Assembly: GCF_000308775.1 (NCBI RefSeq)
Contig: NZ_BAGJ01000104.1
Span: 1 to 42,282, forward strand
DNA: 42,282 nucleotides
Direction: 5' to 3'
Origin: Nocardia testacea NBRC 100365
GTDB lineage: Bacteria > Actinomycetota > Actinomycetes > Mycobacteriales > Mycobacteriaceae
In this document: in pieces, positions 1-8,557 of the stretch
Position numbering within the stretch: the first letter of the stretch is position 1
Layout: the number at the start of each line of letters is the position of its first letter
Notes under the pieces: generated by a model
Told to the model about the DNA's origin: nothing
The model's input: only the letters and a program-made list of their open reading frames with translations
Database searches by the model: none
Program-made: the position numbers and the translations under genes

Positions 1-1
1 A

Positions 2-706
2 ACACCGGCCGGGGCGGCCTCGGCGGCGGATCTCACCAGCGCGGTCGAGACCGAGCCGGTGGAATCCGCCGCGGACACCTCCCCGGCGACCGCACGGGAA
101 CGCCTGCGCCGACGGCTGACCCCACCCGACCACACCGCCCCGGCGCCCGTCCGTGCCGCGGCCCCCGGCTCCGGCCGCGGCCGCGCGCTCCCGGTGTTGC
201 TGGGCGTCGCGGGAGTCGCGGCCCTGGGCGCGGCCGCGTACGTGCAATTCGCGGTCGTCGGTGGTGATGAGCCGCGCTCCCCCGCCGCGGCGGCGCCCAG
301 CGCCACGGTGCCCGCCGCGCCCGGCACCGACCCGCACTGCGTGGCCGAACGGGTCGGCAACACCGTGCAGGGCAACGAACCGGGCGGCACCGATTCGGGC
401 CCCTCGGCCATCTTCGGGTTCCAGCACGCCTACTACGTCGCCCGGTCCGGGGAGCAGGCCCGCGCACTGGTCGCGGGCGACGCCGCCGTCCCACCGGCCG
501 CCGATATCCAGCGCGGTATCGACACCATCCCGGAGGGAACCACCTACTGTGTCCGGATCGCGCCCGGCGCGTTCGTCGGCCAGTACACCGTGACCGTCAC
601 CGAGTACCGGCCCGGATCGGCGCCGCTGGGATACAACCCGCAACTGGTCACGACGATGCGAATCGGTGACCGGACCTTGATCACCGGTATCGGCCCCATG
701 CCCTGA
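2..706 (+). CDS. Membrane-anchored extracellular protein, 5' end cut by window
   Basis: The reading frame is open to the left edge, so the true start probably lies outside the window; GTG at 59 is the first internal start candidate. The visible protein has a charged, Pro/Ala-rich cytoplasmic stretch, one hydrophobic segment (about residues 61-83 of the visible frame), then a Pro/Ala-rich linker and a compact domain of about 130 residues. That domain contains two cysteines (in DPHC and TTYC) that could form a disulfide. The layout, with an inside N-terminus, single membrane span and outside domain, is common in actinobacterial cell-envelope proteins of unknown role. I do not recognise a catalytic motif. 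It ends 69 nt before the next gene on the same strand. Confidence 0.7.
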   Translation, partial: TPAGAASAADLTSAVETEPVESAADTSPATARERLRRRLTPPDHTAPAPVRAAAPGSGRGRALPVLLGVAGVAALGAAAYVQFAVVGGDEPRSPAAAAPSATVPAAPGTDPHCVAERVGNTVQGNEPGGTDSGPSAIFGFQHAYYVARSGEQARALVAGDAAVPPAADIQRGIDTIPEGTTYCVRIAPGAFVGQYTVTVTEYRPGSAPLGYNPQLVTTMRIGDRTLITGIGPMP

Positions 707-775
707 GTGCCACGATTCGGCCCGGATCGGCGCCCTGGGCTGGTCCGGCGCGCCCGCGAGGCGCAGACTCGGAAG

Positions 776-1768
776 ATGGACGCCATCGGTACGGCCCGGG
801 TGCCCGATCATCCGACAGTGCAGGCGGCGCTGTCCCTCGCCCGGCGGGCGCCGTCGGTGCACAATACGCAACCGTGGCGCTGGGTATTCGACGGTCACCG
901 GCTGCACCTGCACCGTGACACCAGCCGGCAACTGTTCTCGGCCGACCCGCAGGGCAGACAGCTCACCATCAGCTGCGGGGCCATCCTCGACCACACCCGG
1001 ACCGCGTTCGCGGCAGCGGGCTGGGACACCGAGGTGATCCGGCTTCCGGATACCGCGCCCGACCATCTCGCGACCCTCGACTTCGCGCCGGCCACCGAGG
1101 TCTCCGATACCGTCCGGGCCCGCGCCACGGCCATCGAGCAGCGCTACACCGACCGGCTGCCGATGCTGCCGCCCCGCGACTGGGACCGGGTCGAGCCCGG
1201 CCTGCACACGGCGGCCGGTGCCCGCCGGGCCCGGCTCGACATTCTGGGCGATTCCGCCCGGATCCGCTTGGCCGCCGCGTCGGCTCGGTCGGCGGCGCTG
1301 CGCGAATACGATCCGCAGTATCTGAACGAACTGCACTGGTGGGCGGGTAACGACTCCCCCGCCGACGGGGTGCCGATCTCCGCGCTGGTCTCGGCGGCGG
1401 AAGCGGCGCAGGTCGGGGTGGGCCGGGCCTTCCCCACCGCGCCGCCCTCGCTGCGACGCGGTGAGCTGACCGACGCCTCGCGGCTGCTGGTGATCGGTTC
1501 GGCGACCGACGGCCCCCTGGAGTGGTTGCGCGCCGGGGAAGCCCTGTCCGCGGTACTGCTGGACTGCACGGTCGCCGGACTGGCGACCTGCCCGCTGACC
1601 CATATCACCGAGGTCCCGGTGAGCCGCCGCGCCATCGCGACTCTGCTGCCCGAACCCACGGTCCCGCAGGTCGTGGTCCGGGTGGGCACCGCGCCCACCT
1701 CGGCGGCGCAACCGCCGACACCGCGGCGCACCGTCGGCGACTTCCTGGAACTGCATCGCGCCATGTGA
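776..1768 (+). CDS. Acg-family nitroreductase-like flavoprotein
   Basis: The 330-residue product carries the N-terminal RRAPSVHNTQPW block typical of nitroreductase-fold proteins of the Acg type (the M. tuberculosis Rv2032/Rv3131 group). Two weakly similar half-domains follow, with a late segment (AGLATCPLTHITEVP) that matches the flavin-side helix of the fold. Length agrees with the family. Known Acg relatives bind or sequester FMN and often lack clear reductase activity, so reductase is not certain. ATG 776 was chosen because the preceding in-frame part from 707 is Arg-rich and unlike the family. It may be co-transcribed with the upstream membrane protein, and it converges on the P450 cluster. 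Confidence 0.8.
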   Translation: MDAIGTARVPDHPTVQAALSLARRAPSVHNTQPWRWVFDGHRLHLHRDTSRQLFSADPQGRQLTISCGAILDHTRTAFAAAGWDTEVIRLPDTAPDHLATLDFAPATEVSDTVRARATAIEQRYTDRLPMLPPRDWDRVEPGLHTAAGARRARLDILGDSARIRLAAASARSAALREYDPQYLNELHWWAGNDSPADGVPISALVSAAEAAQVGVGRAFPTAPPSLRRGELTDASRLLVIGSATDGPLEWLRAGEALSAVLLDCTVAGLATCPLTHITEVPVSRRAIATLLPEPTVPQVVVRVGTAPTSAAQPPTPRRTVGDFLELHRAM

Positions 1769-1849
1769 CCGGTTCGCTCCGGCGACGGACCCGGACGCCG
1801 CCGGAACACGCCGCCTCCGCCGCCACTGGCCGGTCCATGGGTACCACCC

Positions 1850-1867
1850 CTCGGCGACACCGCCGAG
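1850..1867. terminator. Hairpin between convergent genes
   Basis: A perfect 7-bp stem (CTCGGCG / CGCCGAG) with a 4-nt loop lies 82 nt after the nitroreductase-like gene. There is no T-run, which is usual for high-GC actinobacterial terminators. Function is inferred from position only. Confidence 0.35.
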
Positions 1868-1935
1868 AGAAGTCCTCACGACTCCGCCGGAGCTCGTCGC
1901 GGCCCGAGCCTGCCTTCGCCGAACCGCCCGCGCCC

Positions 1936-1953
1936 CCGGTCCATGCGGACCGG
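1936..1953 (-). terminator. Hairpin at the 3' end of the conservon-P450 operon
   Basis: A perfect 7-bp stem (CCGGTCC / GGACCGG) with loop ATGC begins 13 nt past the stop codon of the last P450 gene. No U-tract is visible. Position makes it a candidate terminator for the leftward operon. Confidence 0.45.
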
Positions 1954-1966
1954 ACCGGCGCTCGAC

Positions 1967-3196
1967 TCACTTCCCGTTCAGATGCACCGGCAGCCGGTGG
2001 TGGCCGTTGGAGATGAAACTGGGCACCACACCGAGCTGCTCGGGCGCCACCGCGAGTTCCATATCCGGGAACCGGCCGAAGATCGCGGGTAGCGCCACCC
2101 CCGCCTCCAGCCGGGCCAGCGGTGCGCCGAGGCAGTGGTGCGCGCCGTATCCGAACGCCAGATGGTCCTTCACCGCGCGCGTGGGATCGAACTCGTCGGC
2201 GGTAGCACCGTGGATCTTCGGGTCCCGGCTCGCACCGGCGTACCCGGCGAGGATCGCGTCGCCCTTGGTGATCTCGACATCGCCGAGCACGAAATCCTCG
2301 ACCGCGTACCGCAGCGGGACGTGCGCCACCGGCGCCTCGAACCGCAGCGCCTCCTCGACCACGTCGGTCCACGAGATCCGGTCGGCGGCGAGGTCGGCCC
2401 GGTGCTGGGGCCGGGTCAGCAGCAGATACGTCGCCTGATCTAGCAGGTTGACGGTGGTCTCGTGGCCGGCACTGATCACCAGGAGCAGCGTGTCCACCAA
2501 TTCCTGTTCGGTGAACGGGGTCTCGGCGTCGTCGCAGGCGGCGACGAGCAGAGTCGTCATGTCCTCGCCCGGATTCTCCCGGCGGTAGGCCACGAGTCCG
2601 AAGAGCAACGCCGCCATCTCCGCGTGGTTGGCCTGGGCCTGGGCCGCGGAGAGGGTCGTGTCGAAGAACCCGTCCACGCCCTTGCGCAGTTGCGGGTTCA
2701 GCTCCTCCGGCACCCCCATCAGCTCGCTGATGACGCGGATCGGGAGCGGGTAGGCAAAGCTTTCCCGCAGATCCACGATCTCCCCCGCCGGGGTGGCGGC
2801 CAGCGCTTCGAGCAGCTCCGCGGTGATCGCCTCGATCCGGGGCTGCAATGCCATGGTCCGCCGATGGGTGAACGCCGGGGCCACGATCTTGCGCAGCCGC
2901 CGGTGTTCTGCACCGTAGGCGGTGAACATACTGGTCACCGCCACCCAGGGCAGCAGCGGCCACTCGGCGGAGATCTCGCCGTTCTGGAAGGCCGGCCAGT
3001 GTTGCCGGGCGTCCTTGGAAACCTGTGGTCCGGCCAGGATCTCCTCGAGCAGAGCCGCGTCGGTCACCGACCAGGCGCGCACACCACCCGGGAGTACCAC
3101 TGGCGAGACCGGGCCCTGTGCGCGGATGCGGGCGTTCTCGCCCTGGATATCCGAGCCACCTGGATCCAGGACGAGTGGGGCGGCGGGGTTCTGCAT
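1967..3196 (-). CDS. Cytochrome P450, CYP154-like, last gene of the conservon operon
   Basis: This is a 409-residue soluble class I-type P450. All hallmark motifs are intact: I-helix AGHETT (243-248), K-helix EALR (Glu282, Arg285), and haem loop FGYGAHHCLG with ligand Cys355. ATG 3196 follows CAGGAG at a good distance, and the upstream in-frame extension overlaps the neighbouring gene. It lies 26 nt after a CYP157-like gene, reproducing the CYP157-CYP154 pairing reported for Streptomyces conservons. It is clearly paralogous to the P450 at 6057-7274, sharing blocks such as ARQHW/PRQHW and TRAVKDHL. Substrate unknown; a monooxygenase needing an external ferredoxin is the safest reading. No ferredoxin gene is seen nearby. 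Confidence 0.9.
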   Translation of the reverse strand: MQNPAAPLVLDPGGSDIQGENARIRAQGPVSPVVLPGGVRAWSVTDAALLEEILAGPQVSKDARQHWPAFQNGEISAEWPLLPWVAVTSMFTAYGAEHRRLRKIVAPAFTHRRTMALQPRIEAITAELLEALAATPAGEIVDLRESFAYPLPIRVISELMGVPEELNPQLRKGVDGFFDTTLSAAQAQANHAEMAALLFGLVAYRRENPGEDMTTLLVAACDDAETPFTEQELVDTLLLVISAGHETTVNLLDQATYLLLTRPQHRADLAADRISWTDVVEEALRFEAPVAHVPLRYAVEDFVLGDVEITKGDAILAGYAGASRDPKIHGATADEFDPTRAVKDHLAFGYGAHHCLGAPLARLEAGVALPAIFGRFPDMELAVAPEQLGVVPSFISNGHHRLPVHLNGK

Positions 3197-3222
3197 CGGA
3201 AACTCCTGACTGAACTGCCGAA

Positions 3223-4467
3223 TCAGTGAATACCGGCCACGCGGATCGGTGGGCTCTTCGGAAAGGTGACCGGTAGCGCGGACAGTGCCCGGTGGAACGG
3301 ACCCGGCCGCCACTGCAAATCGACGGCGGGCACCGCCAGCTCCAGTTCGGGGAGCGCATCGAGCAACTGATCGATCGCCTCCTGCACGATCAGCACCGCC
3401 ACCGGCCGCGCCGGACACGCATGCGGGCCCATCCCGAAGGCCAGATGGGAACGGTTGTCGAGCACACTGCCCGTGCGGATCGCCGGATCGTTGTTACAGG
3501 CCGCCATACTGATCACCACCGGCTGATGTGCGGGCAACCACACAGTGTCGATCAGGACCGGCTGCCGCGGATAACTGAAGCAGTAGTTGGCGATCGGTGG
3601 GTCGTTGAACAGCACCTCGTCCAGCGCGTCCCGGGTCGACAGGCTTCCGTCCAGTACATTCGCCGCGAATCGCTCATCGGTCAGCATGAGCAGCAGGGTG
3701 TTCGCGATGAGATTCTGCGGCGGCTCGATCGCCGCCCCGTACAGCGTCACCAACTGGTGCATCATCTCTTCGTCGTCCAGTCGCACCGGGTGTTCGACCA
3801 GCCGGCTGGTGACATCGTCGCCGGGTTCGGCGCGTTTGAGCCGGGTCAGTTCCAGCAGCGCCTCGGACAGCATCCGGTTGCCGCGGTCGGCATCGACGGT
3901 ATCGAACAGCGCCGCCATCCCGGTGGCCGCGCGCTGGCTGATATCGGGCGGACAACCGAGCGTGGCGTTGAGGGTGGCGAAAGCCAGCGGCAGGGCGTAC
4001 TGGCTGACCACATCGCAGTGACCGACCTCGCAGAACGAGTTGATCAGCGGGATCGCGACCTGTTCCACGGTGGCGTGCAGGCGGTGCAGATCGATCTTCC
4101 CGAGCGCTGCCGCGGCCGCCGAGCGATACCGCGTGTGCTCACTGCCGGCACTGCGGATCGGATTGGGGCGCCACTCCATCATCGGGCGGACCGGGCAGTC
4201 GGCGGGCACGCTCTGTTCCCATACCCGCGGATCGGCGGGAAAATGCTCCGGATCGTGCAGGATTCGCAGGGCGGCGTGGTAGCCGATCACCAGGGTGGCC
4301 GGGACGCCCGGGGCCAGCTCCACCGGAGCCAGCGAGCCGAAGCGTTGCCGCATGTCCCGGTACACCCGGTGCGGATCGGCGGCGTACTCATCCGAATAGA
4401 GCGGAATGCGCGGGCCGTCGAAATCCCGTGGTCCCGTATGCGATAGGGGTGTGCTCTCGATATTCAA
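3223..4467 (-). CDS. CYP157-like P450 lacking the ExxR arginine (third copy)
   Basis: The 414-residue product keeps the P450 fold pattern and the thiolate ligand (FGMGPHACPAR, Cys351), but departs from canon at three places. The K-helix reads EVLF (284-287), with Phe in place of the invariant Arg. The I-helix reads GAAIEPPQ (244-251), without the acid-Thr pair. The residue two after the haem Cys is Ala, and Pro directly follows the Cys where Cys-x-Gly is normal. Loss of ExxR is a published property of the CYP157 family. The start is TTG 4467, with an upstream AGGA. It is very similar to the gene at 4643-5911 (near-identical through the I- and K-helices), so a local duplication is likely. Catalytic competence is uncertain. 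Confidence 0.87.
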   Translation of the reverse strand: MNIESTPLSHTGPRDFDGPRIPLYSDEYAADPHRVYRDMRQRFGSLAPVELAPGVPATLVIGYHAALRILHDPEHFPADPRVWEQSVPADCPVRPMMEWRPNPIRSAGSEHTRYRSAAAAALGKIDLHRLHATVEQVAIPLINSFCEVGHCDVVSQYALPLAFATLNATLGCPPDISQRAATGMAALFDTVDADRGNRMLSEALLELTRLKRAEPGDDVTSRLVEHPVRLDDEEMMHQLVTLYGAAIEPPQNLIANTLLLMLTDERFAANVLDGSLSTRDALDEVLFNDPPIANYCFSYPRQPVLIDTVWLPAHQPVVISMAACNNDPAIRTGSVLDNRSHLAFGMGPHACPARPVAVLIVQEAIDQLLDALPELELAVPAVDLQWRPGPFHRALSALPVTFPKSPPIRVAGIH

Positions 4468-4642
4468 ACGTCTTGGTTCCTGCGCGATGGGTCTCGCGAC
4501 CGGAGATCCGGCCGCCGGGCTGAGTTCGCGACTCTACCTGGAACCTAACGTGGCCGACCGGGTTTCGCAGCGCCACGGATGCCGCTACACATAGAGGGTC
4601 GGCCGAGTAACCGCGGCGCGCGGCGTCGAGGCGTCCCGCTGT

Positions 4643-5911
4643 TCAGCGACCGTTCATCCGGATCGGCGGCGATTCCGGGAAGGTGACCGGCAGCGAGACC
4701 AGTGCGCGATGGAACGGACCCGGGCGCCATCGCAGGTCCGCCCGCGGTACCGCCAGTTCCATCTCCGGCACCGCGTCCAGCAACTGGTCGAGTGCGTCCT
4801 GGACGATCAGCAGCGCCACCGAACGGGCCGGGCAACTGTGCTGGCCCGCGCTGAAGGCCAGATGCGACCTGTTGACGGTCAGCCCATCGGCTTTGATGGC
4901 GGGATCGTTGTTGCAGGCGGTCATACTGATCATCACCGGCTGGTGTGCCGGCAGCCAGATCCCGTCGATCAGCATCGGCTGCCGTGGATAACTGATGCAG
5001 TAGTTGGACAGCGGCGGATCGTTGAACAGGACCTCGTCCAGGGCGTCCCGGGTGGAGAGGCTGCCGTCCAGCAGATTGGCCGCGAACCGCTCATCGGTCA
5101 GCATCAGCAGTAGCGTGTTCGCGATCAGGTTCTGCGGCGGTTCGGTGCCCGCACCGTAGAGCAATGCCAGCTGCTGCCGGGTCTCCTCGTCGCTCAACTG
5201 CACCGGATGCCGGACCAGCCGGGTGGTGATGTCGTCACCGGGCTGCACCCGTTTGAGCCGGGCCAGTTCCAGTAGCGCGTCGGCCTGGGTGACATTGCCC
5301 TCGGCCGCGTCCACCGTATCGAACATGGCCGCCAGGCCGCGGGCCGCGCGGTGCCCGAGTTCGGGCGGACAGCCGAGCATGGCATTGAGGGTGGCGAAGA
5401 TCAGCGGGGAGGCATACTGCCCGACCACATCGCAGTAGCCGTCGGCACAGAACGAGTTGATCAGCGTGACCGCGATCTCCTCGATAGTGGTGCGCAACTC
5501 GTGCATATCGATCTCACCGATGGCCGAGACCGCGGCCGACCGGTAGCGGATCCGCTCCTGGCCGACGGTACGCAGGGGATTGGGCCGGTACTCCATCATG
5601 GGCAGTACCGGGCAGTCCTCGGGTACCCCGCGCTGCCACATCCGCGGGTCGGCCGGAAAGTGCTCCGGGTCATTGAGGATTCGCAGGGCGGTGTGGTACC
5701 CGATCACCAGCGTGGCCGGGACGCCCGGGGCCAGCTCCACCGGAGCCAGCGAACCGAAACGCTGCCGCATCTCCCGGTAGATCCGGTGCGGGTCGGCGGC
5801 GAACTCCTCCGAATACAGCGGAACGTAGGGGCCGATGGGATCGACCGGGGAGCCGTGGATCACCAGGCGCGGATCGGAGACGCGGTACTGATCATGTTGT
5901 GCTGTGGTCAA
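4643..5911 (-). CDS. CYP157-like P450 lacking the ExxR arginine (second copy, no adjacent CYP154 partner)
   Basis: This 422-residue product has haem-loop FSAGQHSCPAR (ligand Cys360), K-helix EVLF (293-296) and I-helix GAGTEPPQ (253-260). It therefore has the same non-canonical set as its neighbours. TTG 5911 was preferred: GGAG stands 9 nt upstream, and the resulting N-terminus MTTA resembles MTTQ of the first copy. The longer in-frame extension is Arg-rich and unlike the family. It is followed after 175 nt by another CYP157-like gene rather than by a CYP154-like one, so it seems to be the extra member of the cluster. The 145-nt gap upstream holds a stem-loop and could contain a separate promoter. 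Confidence 0.87.
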   Translation of the reverse strand: MTTAQHDQYRVSDPRLVIHGSPVDPIGPYVPLYSEEFAADPHRIYREMRQRFGSLAPVELAPGVPATLVIGYHTALRILNDPEHFPADPRMWQRGVPEDCPVLPMMEYRPNPLRTVGQERIRYRSAAVSAIGEIDMHELRTTIEEIAVTLINSFCADGYCDVVGQYASPLIFATLNAMLGCPPELGHRAARGLAAMFDTVDAAEGNVTQADALLELARLKRVQPGDDITTRLVRHPVQLSDEETRQQLALLYGAGTEPPQNLIANTLLLMLTDERFAANLLDGSLSTRDALDEVLFNDPPLSNYCISYPRQPMLIDGIWLPAHQPVMISMTACNNDPAIKADGLTVNRSHLAFSAGQHSCPARSVALLIVQDALDQLLDAVPEMELAVPRADLRWRPGPFHRALVSLPVTFPESPPIRMNGR

Positions 5912-5938
5912 GACATCACACTCCGAGGTTCGTATGAA

Positions 5939-5975
5939 TCGGCGAATAGTGCGTTTTCGCAGACCTATCCGCCGA
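5939..5975 (-). promoter_or_regulatory. Stem-loop in the leader of the second CYP157-like gene
   Basis: Outer arms of 11 bp (5939-5949 and 5965-5975) pair with one mismatch. An inner 4-bp stem (TGCG/CGCA) closes a 4-nt loop, with a 3-nt bulge. It lies 27 nt upstream of the TTG start at 5911, inside the 145-nt gap between P450 genes. It could be an attenuator, an mRNA processing signal or an internal terminator. Function is inferred only. Confidence 0.35.
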
Positions 5976-6056
5976 CCCATACATCTCGCTCAGCGACGTC
6001 CGCGACGAGCCATCAGCATGAAGTTGTAGTAACCAGAACCTTTTACGCTACCGGCT

Positions 6057-7274
6057 TCAGCCCAGGTACACAGGCAATTCCTGGTGACCGTTGGAAACAA
6101 AGCTCACCACCGGCTTCAATTCACTCACCTCGACGGCCAGCCGGATGTCCGGGAACCGCCGGAAGAGAGCGGGCAACGCCAGCTCGCCCTCCATCCGGGC
6201 CAGCGGCGCACCGATGCAATGGTGCGCCCCGTGACCGAAGGACAGATGATCCTTGACCGCCCGGGTGATATCGAAGACGTCGGCGGTGTCGCCGTGGATC
6301 TTCGGGTCACGACCGGCCGCGACGTAGGAGGCCAGGATGGCTTCCCCCTTGCCGATTCGCAAACCCTCGATCTCGATGTCCTCCACGGCGTACCGCAGCG
6401 GCAGATGCGCCACCGGGGCCTGGTAGCGCAGGGTCTCCTCCACCACCTCCGACCAGCTCACCGCACCCGCCAGAGCGGCCGCGCGCTGTTCGGGATGGGT
6501 GAGCAGCGCGACGATGGCCTGGTCGAGCAGGTTGACCGTCGTCTCGTGGCCGGCATTGATGACCAGCATCAGGGTTTCGACGATCTGCTTCTCGGTGAGC
6601 TGCGAACCGTCCTCGTCGCGACTGCTGATCATCACGCTGGTGATGTCGTCTCCGGGATTGTCGCGCCGATAGGCGACCAGTTCGGTCACCAGACCGTACA
6701 TCTCGACGAAGTTGGCCTGCGCGCCCGCCTGATCGATGGTGGTGTCGAAGTAGCGGTCCACGCACACCCGCAGCCCCGCACCGAGGGTTTCCGGGACCCC
6801 CAGCAGTTCGGTGATCACCTGGATCGGCACCGGGTAGGCGTAGCCCTCGCGCAGGTCGACGACCTGGCCCGCGGGTACAGCGGCCAGCCGGTCGAGCAGA
6901 TCGGCGACGAGTGCTTCCACCCGCGGCCGCAGCGCCGCGGTCCGCCGGTGGGTGAAGGCCGGGGACACCAGCCGGCGCAACCGGCGATGGTCGGCGCCGT
7001 AGGTGGTGAACATGTTCTCCACCGCGATCCACGGCAGCAGCGGCCAGTCCTCGGTGATCTCACCGTTCACGAACGCCGTCCAGTGCTGGCGCGGATCCTT
7101 GGACACCCGCGGATCGGCCAGCAGGCTCTTGAGGACCGTCGCGTCGGTGACCGACCACGCGGGCACGCCGCCCGGCAGCTCGATCGGCGCCGCGGGACCC
7201 TGGGCGCGCAACCTCGCCGCTTCCCCCTGGGTATCGGCACCGGCCATGTCCAGAACGATGGGTTGGCGTTCCAA
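6057..7274 (-). CDS. Cytochrome P450, CYP154-like (first copy)
   Basis: This is a 405-residue P450 with intact motifs: AGHETT (241-246), ETLR (Glu280, Arg283) and [10 protein letters not shown] with ligand Cys353. The start is TTG 7274, with GGAG 7 nt upstream; the long in-frame region before it overlaps the preceding gene. It sits 11 nt after the first CYP157-like gene, so the two are surely co-transcribed. That is the CYP157/CYP154 arrangement attached to some Streptomyces conservons. CYP154 enzymes in Streptomyces hydroxylate varied small molecules, but nothing here identifies the substrate. It is paralogous to the P450 at 1967-3196. Confidence 0.9.
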   Translation of the reverse strand: MERQPIVLDMAGADTQGEAARLRAQGPAAPIELPGGVPAWSVTDATVLKSLLADPRVSKDPRQHWTAFVNGEITEDWPLLPWIAVENMFTTYGADHRRLRRLVSPAFTHRRTAALRPRVEALVADLLDRLAAVPAGQVVDLREGYAYPVPIQVITELLGVPETLGAGLRVCVDRYFDTTIDQAGAQANFVEMYGLVTELVAYRRDNPGDDITSVMISSRDEDGSQLTEKQIVETLMLVINAGHETTVNLLDQAIVALLTHPEQRAAALAGAVSWSEVVEETLRYQAPVAHLPLRYAVEDIEIEGLRIGKGEAILASYVAAGRDPKIHGDTADVFDITRAVKDHLSFGHGAHHCIGAPLARMEGELALPALFRRFPDIRLAVEVSELKPVVSFVSNGHQELPVYLG

Positions 7275-7285
7275 CGACTGACTCC

Positions 7286-8557
7286 TTATACGAGAGGCAA
7301 CGGCGGAGAAGGGGGAAAGACGACCGGCAGTGCGGCCAGTGCCCGGTGGAACGGGCCGGGACGCCAGACGAGCTCTTCGGGCGCTATCCCGAGTTCCAGT
7401 TCGGGCAGCGCGTCGAGCAGCAGGTCGATCGCTCCCTGGACGACCACGAACGCCGGCGACTGCGCGGGGCACGCGTGCGGTCCGATACTCCAGGCCAGAT
7501 GCGAGCGGTTGCCCGTGTGGTCGGCGCCCCGGATGGCCGGATCGTTGTTGCATGCCGAAAGACTGATCACCACCGGTTGGTGGGCGGGCAGCCAGGTGTT
7601 CTCGACGAGAATCGGCTGCCGCGGATAGGTGGTGCAGAAGTTGGCCATCGGCGGGTCGTTGAACAGCACCTCGTCCAGCGCGTCACGGGTGGACAGCGCA
7701 CCGCCGAGCATGCTTCCGCCGAACCGCTCGTCGGTCATCATCAGCAGCAGTGTGTTGTTGATCAGGTTCTGCTGCGGTTCCACCCCGGCGCCGTAGAAGC
7801 TGATCAGATTGGACAGCAGCTCCTCGTCGTCGAGTTTCGCGGGATGGTGCACCATCCGGGAGGTCACATCGTCGCCCGGGTCGGAACGCTTCATGAAGAC
7901 GAGCTCCATCAGCGCCTCGCTGAGATGGGTCATCCCCCATTCGGCGTTGACCGTGTCGAACAGCGCGGCCATCCCGTTGGCGACGCGTTCGCCCAGCTCC
8001 AGTGAGCAACCAACCATCTGGTTGATCACCTCGAACACCAGCGGAAACGCGTACTGCGTGACGAGGTCGGCCTTACCCGTCTCGCAGAAGGAGTTGATCA
8101 GCGGGACCGCGATCCGCTCCACGGTCTGGTGCAGTTCGTGCAAATCGATTCCGTCGATGGCGTGCACATACACCTGGCGGTAGCGCTGATGCAGCTCACC
8201 GCTGTTGCGCAGGGCGTTCGGGTACCACTCCATCATCGGCTTGACCGGCGAATCGGCCGGGATACTCGTCTGCCAGGTCCGCGGATCCGCCGGGAACCGG
8301 TCGGGATCGTTGAGGATCCGCACGGCCGCGTCGTAACCGATCACCAGGGTGGCGGGAACGTCCGGGGCCAAATCGATGGGAACCAGCGACCCGAACCGGC
8401 TCCGCATCGCGGCATAGGCGCGATGCGGGTCACCGGCGAATTCTTCGGAGAAGAGGCTGAATCGGTCGCCGACGCCTCCGGTGGGGTCTCCGTGGACGAC
8501 CGGGCAGCCGGCGAACGGAGGTTGTTGTTGCGGAACCGGAGAGAACTGCGTGGTCAA
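7286..8557 (-). CDS. CYP157-like P450 lacking the ExxR arginine (first copy, coupled to cvnD)
   Basis: The 423-residue product has ligand Cys363 in a loop reading [11 protein letters not shown]. The otherwise highly conserved Phe of the haem loop is Trp356. The K-helix is EVLF (296-299), without the arginine, and the I-helix is GAGVEPQQ (256-263). The TTG start overlaps the cvnD stop (TTGA) with GGAG 8 nt upstream, pointing to translational coupling. This makes it the counterpart of the P450 (CvnE) that follows the four core genes in some Streptomyces conservons. It is more divergent from the other two CYP157-like copies than they are from each other, which suggests it is the ancestral member here. 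Confidence 0.88.
   Translation of the reverse strand: MTTQFSPVPQQQPPFAGCPVVHGDPTGGVGDRFSLFSEEFAGDPHRAYAAMRSRFGSLVPIDLAPDVPATLVIGYDAAVRILNDPDRFPADPRTWQTSIPADSPVKPMMEWYPNALRNSGELHQRYRQVYVHAIDGIDLHELHQTVERIAVPLINSFCETGKADLVTQYAFPLVFEVINQMVGCSLELGERVANGMAALFDTVNAEWGMTHLSEALMELVFMKRSDPGDDVTSRMVHHPAKLDDEELLSNLISFYGAGVEPQQNLINNTLLLMMTDERFGGSMLGGALSTRDALDEVLFNDPPMANFCTTYPRQPILVENTWLPAHQPVVISLSACNNDPAIRGADHTGNRSHLAWSIGPHACPAQSPAFVVVQGAIDLLLDALPELELGIAPEELVWRPGPFHRALAALPVVFPPSPPLPLV

Noticed and set aside
1605..3359. A 584-codon open frame antisense/alternate to the last P450 gene
   Set aside because: High GC leaves long open frames in wrong phases. The product is Arg/Gly/Pro-rich with no family resemblance, while the P450 frame has all motifs.
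4552..4604. 8-bp inverted repeat GGCCGACC / GGTCGGCC, 37 nt apart, between two CYP157-like genes
   Set aside because: With a long spacer and a GC-only composition, it is likely to arise by chance in this genome; no role could be supported.
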